64,000 bases of DNA from Mortierella sp. BCC40632. Its lineage: Eukaryota > Mortierellomycota > Mortierellomycetes > Mortierellales > Mortierellaceae. The notes beneath the pieces were generated by a model that had not been told where the DNA came from, ran no database searches, and saw nothing but the letters and a program-made list of their open reading frames with translations. Location: the NCBI GenBank assembly GCA_011634665.1, contig WAEK01000007.1, forward strand, positions 2,452,501 through 2,516,500, in the 5' to 3' direction. Position numbers and translations under genes: made by a program. Position 1 is the first letter of the stretch. The number at the start of each line of letters is the position of its first letter. This document shows, in pieces, positions 47,956 through 58,964 of the stretch.

Positions 47956-48555
47956 ACAGGGACAGGGGACAGGGGACAGGAGGTGGACGATTAGTTCTCA
48001 TTTGCTCATTCGTTCCACTGAAGACGTCAGGGTAAATGATAGAGTTGTTAGAAGGAACATACCATATCCAGACTCGATCATTTCTCGAAAAAGCTGCTTC
48101 CCCTCAGGGCTTGTAAAGCTGATGAGGTGTTCAGGCAACTTTCGACGATAAAATGACTTTTTTGGACCAAGACTCTCGCATGAGGGCTTCTTTATAGGCT
48201 GAGCAGAGAGTCCAGTGGGGTCGTAGAGGAATGGTAATGGATTGACTGGGGGGATTTTGGAGGAGGAAGATGTAATGGAAGCTGTGGCAGCAGCCAGGTT
48301 AGGTTCTATCGATGGAGAGGACTTGACATGAGCTGTTGTCTTTGGGGAAGAAGAGACTGTGGAGACATTGGATGGTGGCGAGAGGCTATGCCTAGTCGAT
48401 CTATGTGTCGAGGAGAACATAGCAGACGAAGTGTAGGAGGAGGGTAGCCGCCTGGGACGGACGCCTTTAGGGTATGCAGCCAGTGGGATGAATGAGCGAA
48501 GCATGCTGTTGCTAGACTTGGCAATGGAGGTGATCATGATGCAGTGCGAGGTCAT
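46417..48555 (-). CDS. Phytochelatin synthase
   Basis: Exons 48555-48063, 47890-47512 and 47383-46417 give 612 residues. The enzyme is a papain-like transpeptidase that joins gamma-Glu-Cys units from glutathione into phytochelatins for heavy-metal binding. The core begins at FYRRKLP. The catalytic Cys sits in EPAFCG (near 184), His in DGHFSPIGGY (near 289) and Asp in LILDTARYKYP (near 307), so the triad is complete. Conserved text such as RQWKGAWRWYSDELLECC is present. Ahead of the core lies an N-terminal extension of about 135 residues, Ser/Thr/Pro-rich and starting with a basic segment that could be a mitochondrial or other targeting signal (inference). The C-terminal part is variable, as in the family, with a CxC near the end (SFCSCGPN). 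Intron 1 (47891-48062) holds a 60-base T tract in the transcript sense directly before the acceptor. Confidence 0.93.
47893..47980. repeat. 60-bp poly(A) tract and adjacent G-rich ACA-spaced repeat
   Basis: A at 47893-47952 without interruption, then GGGACAGGGACAGGGG ACAGGGGACAGG at 47953-47980. Both lie inside the first intron of the phytochelatin synthase gene. Confidence 0.95.
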
Positions 48556-48946
48556 GTGTGTGTGGAGTTTGTCGTAAGACCCAGGAAGAATACGGTCTCA
48601 ACGGGCTTGTAAAAAAAAATGGGACTCGCTCTGAAGTGAGCAAAGAGTGGCTTGCTGCACTCTACCCTATCTGGCGAGCGAGGATCTGATAAGGATCCAA
48701 GACCGCAAAGAGAGTGAGTTTGACCACTCAAGACCTCGAGTCCACGGGGTTGACTCTCGCATCATCGGGAGGCGTTGGTGCTCAGCTTTCTTTTTTTATT
48801 CAGTCGTGCTCTTCTGAGCACTTTTCCTCCCTCACCTTTTAGGTCCTGACTGGAATAGTATATCTTCTCTCACACGAGGAAGATGAGTTGAATGCGCAGT
48901 CGCAACATTCCGTCGTTTCCATCATCCCTCTGCTCTCTACTACATG

Positions 48947-49423
48947 CTACAATGTCCACTCTTGCCAACACAGGACCACTCGCCATCCTTCAGAATCTTC
49001 AAACGTAAACCCATAGTCGTCCCAGTATGGGTTCACTGATTTCACAGGGGCGTACCCATGCTCCTCCATTCGTGCTTTTCTCGCCTCAACTTCGGTCTTG
49101 TCTTTAAGATAGAGGACCAACAGATTGTCCTGTGTTGGGGCACGGACATTCTCGATCTCACTTGAGTGTTCGCTGTGCGCCCCTCCTGCAGAATCACTGT
49201 GCTGGTACGTAAACTCAAGATGCCATGGTGCTGGGCTTCCAGGAACACTGGGTGGCGGAGCGAGGATTCGGCCGTCGAATCCACGGTGGTTATCGAAAGA
49301 AGCAATCAATGTGAGACCCAAAGCAGATTGATAAAAGTGCATTGCCGTAGAAAGAGATGCAGTGGGTCGAGCGAAGCGTAAGATCGGAACTTCGCGTAAG
49401 ATGGGGGTCGTGGGAAGAGACAT
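48947..49423 (-). CDS. VOC/glyoxalase-fold protein
   Basis: Single-exon frame of 158 residues from ATG 49423. Two betaalphabetabetabeta halves are recognisable. The first is VPILRFARPTASLSTAMHFYQSALGL with strand text ending WHLEFTYQ. The second is DNLLVLYLKDKTEVEARKARMEEHGY, then NPYWDDYGFTFEDSEGWRVVLC. This is the vicinal-oxygen-chelate fold shared by glyoxalase I, dioxygenases and many small proteins. The DxDGxxVxL-like C-terminal motif (EDSEGWRVVL) is typical. An in-frame ATG at 49531 would add 36 residues rich in Arg and Ser with few acids, which could be a mitochondrial presequence. The substrate or metal cannot be deduced. The upstream BABAM1-like gene ends only 12 bp beyond that alternative start, so the promoter would overlap its 3' end. 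Confidence 0.75.
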   Translation of the reverse strand: MSLPTTPILREVPILRFARPTASLSTAMHFYQSALGLTLIASFDNHRGFDGRILAPPPSVPGSPAPWHLEFTYQHSDSAGGAHSEHSSEIENVRAPTQDNLLVLYLKDKTEVEARKARMEEHGYAPVKSVNPYWDDYGFTFEDSEGWRVVLCWQEWTL

Positions 49424-49543
49424 GGCTGGGAAATTTCGGACGAGAAGAGAAGAGCGTGCGAATTCAGAACGACAGACAGGAGTTGATGGGCTTTTATTGC
49501 GCAGACGTTTGCCACAAATGACTCCCTGCAAAGAGAACTTTTC

Positions 49544-51121
49544 CTACTCCGGAGTGGTGTCTTGAAAAGGTGACACAGATCCTCGAGTCCCTGCCCCGCC
49601 TTCTGAGAACGATGCCTGGCTTGCTCCTGTCGTGTTATACGACGGCAATCCTTGCTTCTCATGCGACCTCTCCTGACCTAAATATTTTCCAGGAACCTCA
49701 GTTCGCTTTGATTGTTGCTGAGTCGGCTGAGTTTGAGAGGGAGTGAGTGAGGATGACTGGAGCTGCTGCTGAGAGGGCTGTTGTTGGTCTGGCTTTGGGG
49801 ATGGCTCCTGTTCAGCTTCTTTGCTTGGCGGAGGCTTCATCATAAAATTGGCATCCTCTTGAACTCCCCGCAAGCTCGGGTTGGCCAGTAGCTCTGTCAT
49901 TGCGAAGACATATTTGCGAAGAGCGCGTGTCATCTCAAAGAAATAACCAAGGCCACTAGGATCCTCCATTTCAGTCAGCCTGTCGTAGACGTGCTTTTTG
50001 TGATAGAGTGGTCACACATGGTTAGTAGAGAGAGAATGATCAAGCTCCTTGTAAAATGCACTAGCTCACTTCCGCTGTGCAATGAACGAGTACCTGTGGT
50101 TTTACGCTTCCTTGAACGTCAGCATTCTTGTTGTGAATATAAATACAGTCATAGTAGAATCGTTTACTTGCGTACAATGCATCGATGACCTGTTGTAAAG
50201 ACACTGCTTAGGTTGGACACTGTAAAATTGTTGACTCGCCCCTCTTGCTTTAAATGAGGATCTCAACTTACCTCGGGATCTGGAAATGTTGGAGTAACAT
50301 CGGACCTCGTGTAAATCAGGATAAGTCGCGTTATGGATCCATCGTCGGCGTCCATGTCTGAGTGGCTCAAGCTAGATGGGTGAAGGCATAAATAGAGTGG
50401 TTTGATAAGAAGCAATACTCTCTCTCTTTGCCAGACTCGCGACGCCGCCTTTGCCAATGTCTTCTTACATTTCCTTGAAAACAGTTGTACTGTCTGGGAA
50501 AGAAAAAGAAAAAGAAAAAAAAAGCAATCAGTATAGTTCATGTCAGTCCGGTGTTCAATGGCGAGTAGTTGAGGAGCTATAGCTCTGTTTTTTTTTTTTT
50601 TTTCTACTTGCCACATGAAGTAAATTTCCCCATTGTATAAAGCTCGTCGATGGCATGCGAAAGCAGGACAGTATCATGGGTGAAGTCCATATGCTATTAC
50701 ATTCAGAAAATAAAAGAAGGAAAGAAAGAAAAAGAAAAGGCGTCAAGGTTCAGCATAGGAACGATCCTGTTCACTTCTTTTGGCGACAGCACCCATACCC
50801 AAACAGCCACTTGGCCAAGGATCATCAAGGCATATTCATGACCCGCATTCCAACTGGATTTCTTCTCGATAAACCACTTTAAGAGCTGCTTTGTCCTGTT
50901 GATTCTCGACTCACTAAAAACAAAAAAAAAGAAAGGAAAAGGCAAGTTATTACTCATGTCAGGCACGCTTGCTGGCCAAGGACCGCAGGGTTTATGAGGT
51001 TCCATGCATACTTTGTCTTCTCTCCAATGTAAAAGCACTCGTCCATGGAGACATCCAAATCAATGCAAAACACCTGACATTCGGCCAAGGCGTCAAGTTG
51101 TGTGCATTCATGAAGGAACAT
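49544..51121 (-). CDS. BABAM1/MERIT40-like VWA protein of the BRISC/BRCA1-A type
   Basis: Exons 51121-51012, 50913-50799, 50693-50612, 50493-50469, 50371-50272, 50189-50094 and 49993-49544 give 325 residues. The VWA-like core starts VFCIDLDVSMDE, then TKQLLKWFIEKK, HEYALMILGQVAVW, RLILIYTRSD, FYYDCIYIHN and VYDRLTEMEDPSGLGYFFE. These match MERIT40, which scaffolds K63-deubiquitinating BRISC and BRCA1-A complexes in animals and plants. The C-terminal tail is Gln/Pro-rich. Exon 4 is 25 nt long, and the intron after exon 3 uses a GC donor (TGTG|GCAAGT); both keep phase. The start at 51121 is the first ATG in frame after a stop and gives a short N-terminus; an upstream exon is possible. Confidence 0.75.
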
Positions 51122-53119
51122 GGCAAAGAGTCAGTATCCAGAGCTCCACAGGGCGCCATGAGGCCGTTTGGGTTTATCTCCAAATGAGGTCTAATTACAA
51201 TCTTCTCCTTCTTCAATGTTGATAGCTTCTGAGTCTTGAGTTTGTCCATTGTGTGTTTGTGGAAACTGGTTGTCAACTCCAACATGGCTGTTGGATGAAC
51301 AAAGAGCAAAGGCAGCCCAGCCCAGCCCAGCCCACCCACTCTCACATAAGAAATCACGTGTATCAAGCCAAAAGCATCTGTAGCGGTTTTGACAATGGCT
51401 CCTAGGTGCAACAATCCGCTGAGTGTAGATTTGGAGACCTGATAGTTTGGTCATGCTAGAACCAGCTATGCTGGCAATCTTATCAATCTATAGCTTCATG
51501 GGCCTTAACTATTTCCAGCCCACTTCGAACGATACTATGCGAGTCCACTGTTAAGTCTACATGGGCACAGAGCATAGACGATTCAAGTACCTTCTTAACA
51601 TTTGTAAAAGCTTTTAACTTGATATTTGCACATTCCAGCCTCTTCTGTCGTATCTGATCGCTTTTTTAGTTTACTGTTTCTAACAAACGCGATCGTCTAG
51701 GTGATGATTCCCTGAGGGACCTGGTATTTCGTAACTATACTCTGGGGTGTCTTAAGAGATCTCAAATAGAATAAGGATGTTGTGGATTTCTACAGCAATT
51801 GAAAGGATTTACGAACATTCATGATTTCAGATAAGTCATGTATATTTAATGGCTCTTTCTTGCTAATGACTGATTCCAGAATCATCTCATTGGGGGGTCG
51901 CTTATGGGCTTCTTTCACTTCCCCAGTACATAGGCCTAAGTCTGCTGTGTCCTTCTCCGATAGAGAAAGTGTGTTTGGACATGACGACTCAGGTGATCTT
52001 GTGAATCTCAAGTTTATAGTCGGCACTGCTGCTCTCCTAGTTCTTGAGTTGGAAGGAGATGATGCTATCCTCAGCCGCCAAGTATCGCTCGCTGAGACTG
52101 AAGCCACAGCCGAAGTTGGAGTTGGAGTTGAAGCTAAATTTGGAGTAGATAGCTCGCCTACAGGGTCTTTTCCTGTTAGCCTCGATAGCTTTGTAAGACC
52201 AGGGTTCGTCGTGTCAGTGGGAGGTCTACGGTTATTGAGTTGAGGAATCATTCTGGTTACGACTATTTTAAAGTAAGAATGAAGATGCAGTGCTTAGGAA
52301 AATTTAAACATTTGGACGATAGTCCAGCGAAATTTGAATAGCTGCAGAGCCGTCTCAGGGGCTGTTGACGACTGTCGAAAAAAAGATTTTGTCGTACCAG
52401 TGATCCGCTATAGTTTGGGCTTTGGAGCTGATCTGAAGGAGTCTACGAGCAATTTGGGATCCCTTCCAGATTCGAGAGTAAAGGATACTTACCCCGAGGC
52501 GGTATCCCCACGGGCGGCTTTCGACCCTTCCCTGCTGTACACAAACTCGGAGAGTTCAAGGAGGTGCGAAAACATAAGAAAATAGAATTTTTGTAGCTGC
52601 TTTTGCGCTATATCTTTCAAAAGGTAATAAAGGCTTTCACCACCAGAGCTAGCGCCTTGCTTCTAGCCGAGAAGACTTTAGTGATCTATCTAGATCTTCG
52701 AAGTGCCTGCCACAGCTTTAGACTTAGATACTATCAGTGCCTTATCCGCGGCCATGCAGCTGGGCCCAACATATTCTCTCGCTCCAGTAGTAGCACCCAC
52801 AACTACGGTGCCAATTGCCCCATCCACCCAAATCTTCCAGAGCGTGAAAACTAAGCAGATGGCTCTACCAGCCGATCTCTAAACTCCGTGATCAGTGGAG
52901 ATCGTCTCCAAAGAGGGACCTCACTACAAAGCCGTTCTGTATGCTGGAATCACACTCAAATCGCGACGTAAAAATAGTGATTCTAACGCAGGAATGTCCA
53001 GTTCAAGCCTGCTTCTTTTTATATAAAAAAATGACCCTCTAATATGTTGCTGGGAGGACGGGTCGATCCAATTGTGTTCAGTCAAGAAGCTGGACCTCCT
53101 ACAAGAACGCTGATCAAGC
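51122..53119. other. Two-kilobase region with weak or decayed coding potential
   Basis: The only notable frame is 51790-52251 (-), described separately. Between 52260 and 53119 frames are short and show no family text. Base texture differs from the flanking spacers: few homopolymers, mixed sequence. It may be an old mobile-element relic or diverged gene remains, but I see no terminal repeats or transposase motif. Confidence 0.35.
51790..52251 (-). CDS. Hypothetical protein, 153 residues, doubtful
   Basis: Uninterrupted frame with a Ser/Thr/Pro-rich, basic N-terminal half (TKLSRLTGKDPVGELSTPN, SSPSNSRTRRAAVP) and a more mixed C-terminal half (EMILESVISKKEPLNIHDLSEIMN). It resembles a disordered protein fragment; no domain is recognised. 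A plus-strand frame of similar length overlaps it, so the open frame may be chance. It may be an exon of a longer or broken gene. Confidence 0.25.
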   Translation of the reverse strand: MIPQLNNRRPPTDTTNPGLTKLSRLTGKDPVGELSTPNLASTPTPTSAVASVSASDTWRLRIASSPSNSRTRRAAVPTINLRFTRSPESSCPNTLSLSEKDTADLGLCTGEVKEAHKRPPNEMILESVISKKEPLNIHDLSEIMNVRKSFQLL

Positions 53120-53974
53120 CTAGATCTTGTGGGGTGTTGCATGGAAAGGCGACCAGATTCCGCGCACACTCTCCGTTGTTGAGATGACAGGCTTTTTGTA
53201 GTGCTTCATCTTGTTACCAGCCGAGTTCTTCAAAAGCGCAACCTTCTCGACAATATCCGAAGGCTGCATGTTGCGCACACAGATGACCTTATCCTTGCCG
53301 TTGACTATCAAAAATTGAAAATATGAGGCAGAGTCAAGGCGGGTTAACTAATGGCCCAACATCCCCCTACATGTCGATACGGTTTTTGGTAGTTCCCAGA
53401 AAGCTTACGATAAAGTCCACGGACGACGGGATGCTTGGAGGGTCTTGGGGTGACGATAACCTCAACATGAGGGTGCTCCTTTGCAAATGTGAAGAGGTCG
53501 TTCTTGAGATATTCACTATGGTGCGATCGAGGTGATAAGCATTTGTAAGAATGACAATGACGTTTAGAAACAAGCCAACCAAGGTGTGGAGAGGCTTCCG
53601 AGAGTTTGAGAGTGTCTGCTGATTCCAGGAACCAGGCAAAAGGCTCTAGTATTAACCACATCCAGTGGATACTCTTAATTCTGGTAAAGTGGTAATTTGA
53701 GGCATCATAAAGTGAGAGGTTCATTCCTGAAGACTCATGATTTTCCTGTCAGTTCAATTTCCCAAGCAAAGAAATGCCTTCCGAAGCTCCATGGTTTAGC
53801 TATCCTGAATCGATTGAGGCCGAGCTCGGAGTTGTCTGAGGGTTTAGTAAAAAATACTAACATCATTCCGCGGGAGCTTCCGCTGCGCTCGCAGTAGTGG
53901 AACACGATGCGCCGGCATTGTGGAACAAAGGCACCAACACCGTTCTTAAGCACTGGGTGGATCATTGACGACAT
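53120..53974 (-). CDS. MRPL51: Mitochondrial ribosomal protein mL43 (MRPL51, L51/S25/CI-B8 domain)
   Basis: Exons 53974-53862, 53515-53409 and 53304-53120 give 134 residues. The protein belongs to the mitochondrial large subunit and has the thioredoxin-like L51/S25/CI-B8 fold. Visible family text: FVPQCRRIVFHYCERSGSSRGM, then EYLKNDLFTFAKEHPHVEVIV, PRPSKHPVVRGLY and a C-terminal NGKDKVICVRNMQPSDI. The first intron uses a GTTAGT donor and is comparatively long (346 nt), and the phase-2 junction yields GMIEYL as expected. The chain starts directly with MSSMIHPVLKNGVGAF. Its neighbour GatA is also mitochondrial. Confidence 0.9.
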
Positions 53975-54534
53975 GCTGGACGAGGAATGGGTTGATCATT
54001 CAAGCTCCGTGTTTACTGGATATACTTGAGGCTTGACCTCTCTCCGTCTCTCTCTTGTGTGACTGCAAAATTTAAAGGATCCCTGGATCGCCATGCAGTT
54101 TTCACTTGGAGTTCTAGGACCTCGGGCCACTCGAGCTCCTCCAGCTGGTATAACTATACTACGTTTCGCATTGTAGTCACAGCTTCGAGAGCTCCGTATT
54201 GATTCTTGGAGATTAACCGGTGAACCAGCCTCTGTCACAACTTTGAAGTACCTGGATTTGTTGACACAATCACGCATTAAAATATTACTAAGAGTCAGCT
54301 TGTGGTTCCTGCCTCGATACCAGATGCAAACATGATCACGAGTGCCTCTTGGTGAATCAAATAATACGTGTGGTAGTCGCTAGTCTTTGAGCTTGCAAGA
54401 GTGCTGGTAGCATCTAAAACTGCACCAATACAGACCATACGAGAATCTGAGCATGGTTCCCACCTCTTTCTTTGATCAATGCTTTCAAGCTTTCAAATTG
54501 TATTATGAGTTGGATCATTAGCTGTTTAAATGTC
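53975..54534. other. Spacer between mL43 and GatA genes
   Basis: 560 bp. A short minus frame at 53996-54277 has no recognisable motif. Nothing else seen. Confidence 0.4.
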
Positions 54535-56926
54535 TCATGCTTTCTCCTCAGGGCTATGGCTTTTGTTTTCTAGGATCTTGGCCACCTTGAATACCATCTC
54601 TTCATCACCATACTGAGCCATAACCTGTAGACCAACTGGGTAACCATCCTTCTTACTATATCCAAATGGCACGCTCATAGCAGGAAGGCCTGCCAAACTG
54701 GCTGGAATTGTAAGAATGTCATCTAAATAGGCTGAGATAGGGTCTGATCCACTTCCACTACATTCCGTAAGCTTGGGGGCTGTAGTGACAGCACAGGGAG
54801 TGATAAGGGCATGAACACGGGTGGGGTCTTGAGAGCCTGTAGATCCGGTAATGGCATTGGGTTGAGCGAACACGTTGTCAAAGTCATTACGCACCATTCG
54901 CCTAATCTTTTGAGCTCTCAAAAAATAGTTGTCAAACGACCTAGTGACATTTATAGTTCGCGATTAGAGAAAACGTTAAGGATATGGACTAGACACAGGC
55001 AAGGACATGAATCAACAGAGAAAGCATGCTCGGAATAGTACCCTGACGTGAGAACATAAGTTCCCAAGAGAATTCGACGTTTGACTTCAACACCAAATCC
55101 TTCGCTCCTCGTGTGTGCATAGAGTGCCTCTTTGGCATCCTTTTCTGAGCTCTTTCGGCCTAGAAACAAAAGATCAATACAGAAGTGTCAACAATGCTGA
55201 ATATCTAGAATCGAATGTACATTCACATGCTAGGACCTACCGTAGCGAACACCATCGTATTTCTGAAGGTTGCTTGAAGCCTCTGCTGTAGCAATTGTGA
55301 AATATGCGCCAACGGAGACATTGGTATTAGGTAACGAGACAGGAATCACTGTGGCGCCAGCACTCTCTAGTGTCTTGATTCCTGACTTCCAAAGGGCTAC
55401 GGTAGCGTCCGAAAGCTCTGCAACATGGAATTCCTGGGGCACGCCAATCCTAATGCCTGTCAAAGGCTTGTCAGTGGGCTGACGATCGGGATAATGCGAT
55501 TGCGACAGAGCTTTTGTAATGCGATGTCGCTGTTCCTGAGTGAGACAGGTTGAATCCTTGGGATCCTCTTGCGAGATAATATCTATGAGAAAGGCGGTAC
55601 GACATGCCTCAGTAACCATTCTTTGCTACTAGCTTATTTGTTCAGTGGATGTGATTGAGACATACCAAAAACCAGCTTAGTATCCTCTACAGATTGTGCA
55701 AGAATTCCGACAGTATCCAACGAGCTTGCATAGGAAACCAGACCCCAGCGGGAAACTTTTCCATATGATGGCTTGAATCCCACAACGCCGCAGTATGACG
55801 CTGGTAGTCTTACGGAACCTCCTGTATCAGATCCTAAAGCCCTAATGATCCATGTTGGTATACAATGAGTTTTCTAGACCAAGGTTATGCAATTGATGTC
55901 GACAGAATTGGTAAACAAAGCTTACGCGAAGCACATTTTGCTGGCGACGGCAGCAGCACTTCCGCCAGAACTTCCGCCAGGGGATCGATCATCCGCTTTG
56001 TTAATTGAATCAATAGGGCGACCAATGACGTTCCATGGGTTTTTAGCTGGCCCTGAATCCGAGAACACATTGTATGATCTAGACGCGGATGAAATCAATT
56101 TTAGTGGCACTGGAAAACACGCCGGTAACAATAGGGGATTTAGCGCGTATCTGCCCTGGCATACCCCATTCCAAACTCGTCCATGTTCACTTTCCCTCCC
56201 GTGATCGCTCCAGCCTTTTGAAGAAGCTCAACAGCCGTTGCTGTATATGGCGCCTCAAAATCTATGAAAAGGGAAGTTTAAAGTTTGGCACCACAAAAGA
56301 TGTCAGTAAGAAGCTGGTTGGAGGACAAACCATTCTCACTCTTTGAATGACTTGTGAAGCATACTCTGAAGCATGGCGGATCCGCAGGTCGTTCGCAAGT
56401 CCGTTGTACAAAAGTTCATTTTGTATCCGAACAATGCACCGTCGATCGGGCTTATAGGTTGGCCTATGTCGGCAAGCGTTGATATCAGAACTTCTAGAAT
56501 GGCTACTAAAGAGACACTATTGCAAGGATCAGAAGTGTCCAGAGCGAAGAATCAATATGTACCGAGTTCCCATCGATGCGTTGCCTCCTTTGCTTGCTCT
56601 TCGACTTTAGCCGGATCTGCAAGGTCTACGAATGCGTTAATGTAACTGTTGTACTCTGCAATGTTCTCAAGTGATGCCTTGGCTGCTGACAAGGGTGTGA
56701 CAGACTGATGATTGCAAAGATTGCAGTTAGATTCCAGTGCCAGCTACAGCTCTTGCATCACGACGCAGTTATCCCCCAAGACCATTCAAGAAGCAATTAC
56801 CTCGTTGAAAACTTGAGAGCATGAGGCACTGTGGTGAAGTGCTACATGCCTCTTGATCCCAGTGTTAGGTCTCAAGACAGACTGATGTCGTCTGATCAAA
56901 GGGTTGAAAAACGATCGCGTGCTCAT
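54535..56926 (-). CDS. HER2: Mitochondrial glutamyl-tRNA(Gln) amidotransferase subunit A (amidase signature)
   Basis: Nine exons: 56926-56801, 56704-56563, 56463-56365, 56261-56165, 56078-55926, 55841-55666, 55582-55241, 55159-55042 and 54940-54535, giving 552 residues with every GT-AG junction in phase. The enzyme amidates Glu-tRNA(Gln) in mitochondria. The N-terminus ([19 protein letters not shown]) looks like a mitochondrial presequence. The amidase signature is present: [14 protein letters not shown] with the cis-Ser region, and [13 protein letters not shown] with the nucleophile Ser. Then come [14 protein letters not shown], and at the C-terminus [21 protein letters not shown] and PVGLQVMA. 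The usual VKDN around the catalytic Lys appears as YKMNFCTTD, with a shortened loop before it. Tandem with RRP15 upstream on the same strand. Confidence 0.92.
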
Positions 56927-57095
56927 TGATGGCTATTGTCGGGCGTAGAAGAGGACTTCCTCCTTCAGTAGTGTTCTCTTAATCAACATCCCGCTTTGGT
57001 AATTGGAAGCCTCTACAATTTGAAATCCCCCAAAAGACCTGAAAAGCAGGCACAAGGCTACAACAAATTCTTTAGATGCCATATTGATACATTTA

Positions 57096-58201
57096 TTAAA
57101 CAGCAGCAACCTTGCTTCCCGCCTTGAGAAGATCTAAGAAACTTGTCTTTGTCATACTTGCAACTATAGTCCCCGTGGTAGATCAGATAGATCGGAAAAA
57201 AGAAAACAACCATGAGTCTCCAGATAAAACCATCTTTGACAAGCTTAATTCAAACTTACAGATCTTACCATTCTCTTTTGCGTTTGCAGAGGCACCAAGT
57301 CCCCGCCCTGGCATGTCCTCGCCTGCCTTCTGCTGGGCCTTGATTGCGTTAAACAATTGGACAACTAAACAATCCAAGAATAAAAGCCATATCAGTGACC
57401 CATAATAGCTTTGTCTTGACAAGTTACTCGCACTATCTGTCTCCTACGCATCTGCTCTTCCTGACTACTTACCTCCACGAGTTGCAACCTTGCGCAATTT
57501 CTTTTCGTATTCCATACCAGTGTAATCTGGCTTTACACGGTCCTTATGCTCAAGACGCTTCCTCTCGCTGGCGAGTGCTTTCCTTGCCTTTGCCTCAACT
57601 CTCTCTTCTTCTAGTTTGCGCTCGGCACCTCGTGATTTGGCAAGAATTGGTGTACCTGCATCGACTTTGCGTAATGTGGCTCCCAAAATCTTGGACATTG
57701 TCTCAGCCATGCTTTCTTCTGTAGCCTTCTTTGGTGCCTCTATAGGGGTGATGAAAAGAGATTCCATGCATTGATTAGATCCTTTACTATACTGAACTCC
57801 TTGGCGGAAATAAGTTGGACTCTGACCATAACATATTCGTAGCCCTTACTGCTCTTCTGTGCTGATGTGACTCCCTCAAGGTCGTCGTCGTCGTCTGAGG
57901 CCTCTGCAGAACTCTCATCTTCTTCGTCGTCACTGGCAGCATCAGAACCTCCTTCGTCGTCTCCCAGATCATCGTCATCACTGTCCTTCTTTCCCCCACG
58001 AGCTGTCTTTTTGTCGCTAGGCTTCTTTTCCTGTCCACGGATTTTCAGAATTCCTTTAGGTTGGCCAGGGGCGTTAGTTCCTGGTCGAGATTGGCGCGTG
58101 GCTGCTGTCTTTACAACCTTGGCCTCTGCTGACTTGGCGCCAGTTGCCTGCTTCTTTGTGCTTCCTGCGCGCAAATTTCTTGTGTCTGCTGATCTCTTCA
58201 T
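57096..58201 (-). CDS. RRP15: Rrp15-like ribosome biogenesis protein
   Basis: Exons 58201-57850, 57739-57473, 57364-57269 and 57163-57096 give 260 residues. Rrp15 acts in pre-60S and early pre-rRNA processing in the nucleolus. The N-terminal third is basic, then strongly acidic (DSDDDDLGDDEGGSDAAS). The conserved part follows: MAETMSKILGATLRKVDAGTPILAKSR, then a Lys/Arg-rich coiled coil, VKPDYTGMEYEKKLRKVATRG, VVQLFNAIKAQQK and a short C-terminal helix ending FLDLLKAGSKVAAV. The stop codon overlaps an AATAAA sequence (TTTAATAAATG), so the polyadenylation signal may begin within the coding end. The four exons have consistent phase-1 junctions. Confidence 0.88.
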
Positions 58202-58964
58202 GGCTCAATGGATGCTAGATGTCTAACGAAACTAATGCTTGCCAGAAGCTCAAAAAAAAAAAAAGAAAAAGAAAAAGAAAAAGAGGCTTTGCGCAACATT
58301 GTTCTGTATTTTCAAAGCCACTAGTGAATCCAGCAGTCCCTGGAGCATCTTTTCTGCACCAAAGTCTAACCTACAGGCGATTCCGCCATGGTGATACACG
58401 CTCTGAATGCCAGGACCTGGTGTGTGATGCTACATATCTCTATATTGATTTTCATGTCACTCGTCAGACGAACCTGCGCCCACTTGTCATTGCCGCCTTT
58501 CCAACCTTGCCTCTGTGAAGAGTGAGATATCCATATTGGAGAGAATATCTACAAATATACCCTGGTGCCATCAGACTATGTCTTCTTCATCCGTCTCAGT
58601 CGTATTCTGAGCTCCCTATTATGCCTGCTCTTTACCACCTATCCTCTTCTATATTGCATTCACTGCCTTCATCAGCATAACGCCGCTGCTGATGCTTGCG
58701 TCACTGTAGTCTATTCATACCGCGTCACCTATCATAGGGATACGCCATCCTCTCCTTCATGATAGTAGTGTATCCTTCCTGATGTTCCGCCTTTCTCCCT
58801 CACAACTCCTCCCACCCACACCTTCTCACATCTGCGCATTTGCGACACACCTTCTCGTACCCTAACAACTAGTACTCACTCCATCAGATCAAGCTCTAAT
58901 CCAACCCTTTGTTATTTCATGCGCTTTAATGGAGTAGTGAATGCCATGGTAACTAAATTTTGGA
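58202..58964. other. Spacer between RRP15 and RRB1 genes
   Basis: 763 bp. The RRP15-proximal part has (AAAAAG)n repeats at 58251-58282. The rest is CT/AT mixed without a gene. Confidence 0.45.
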
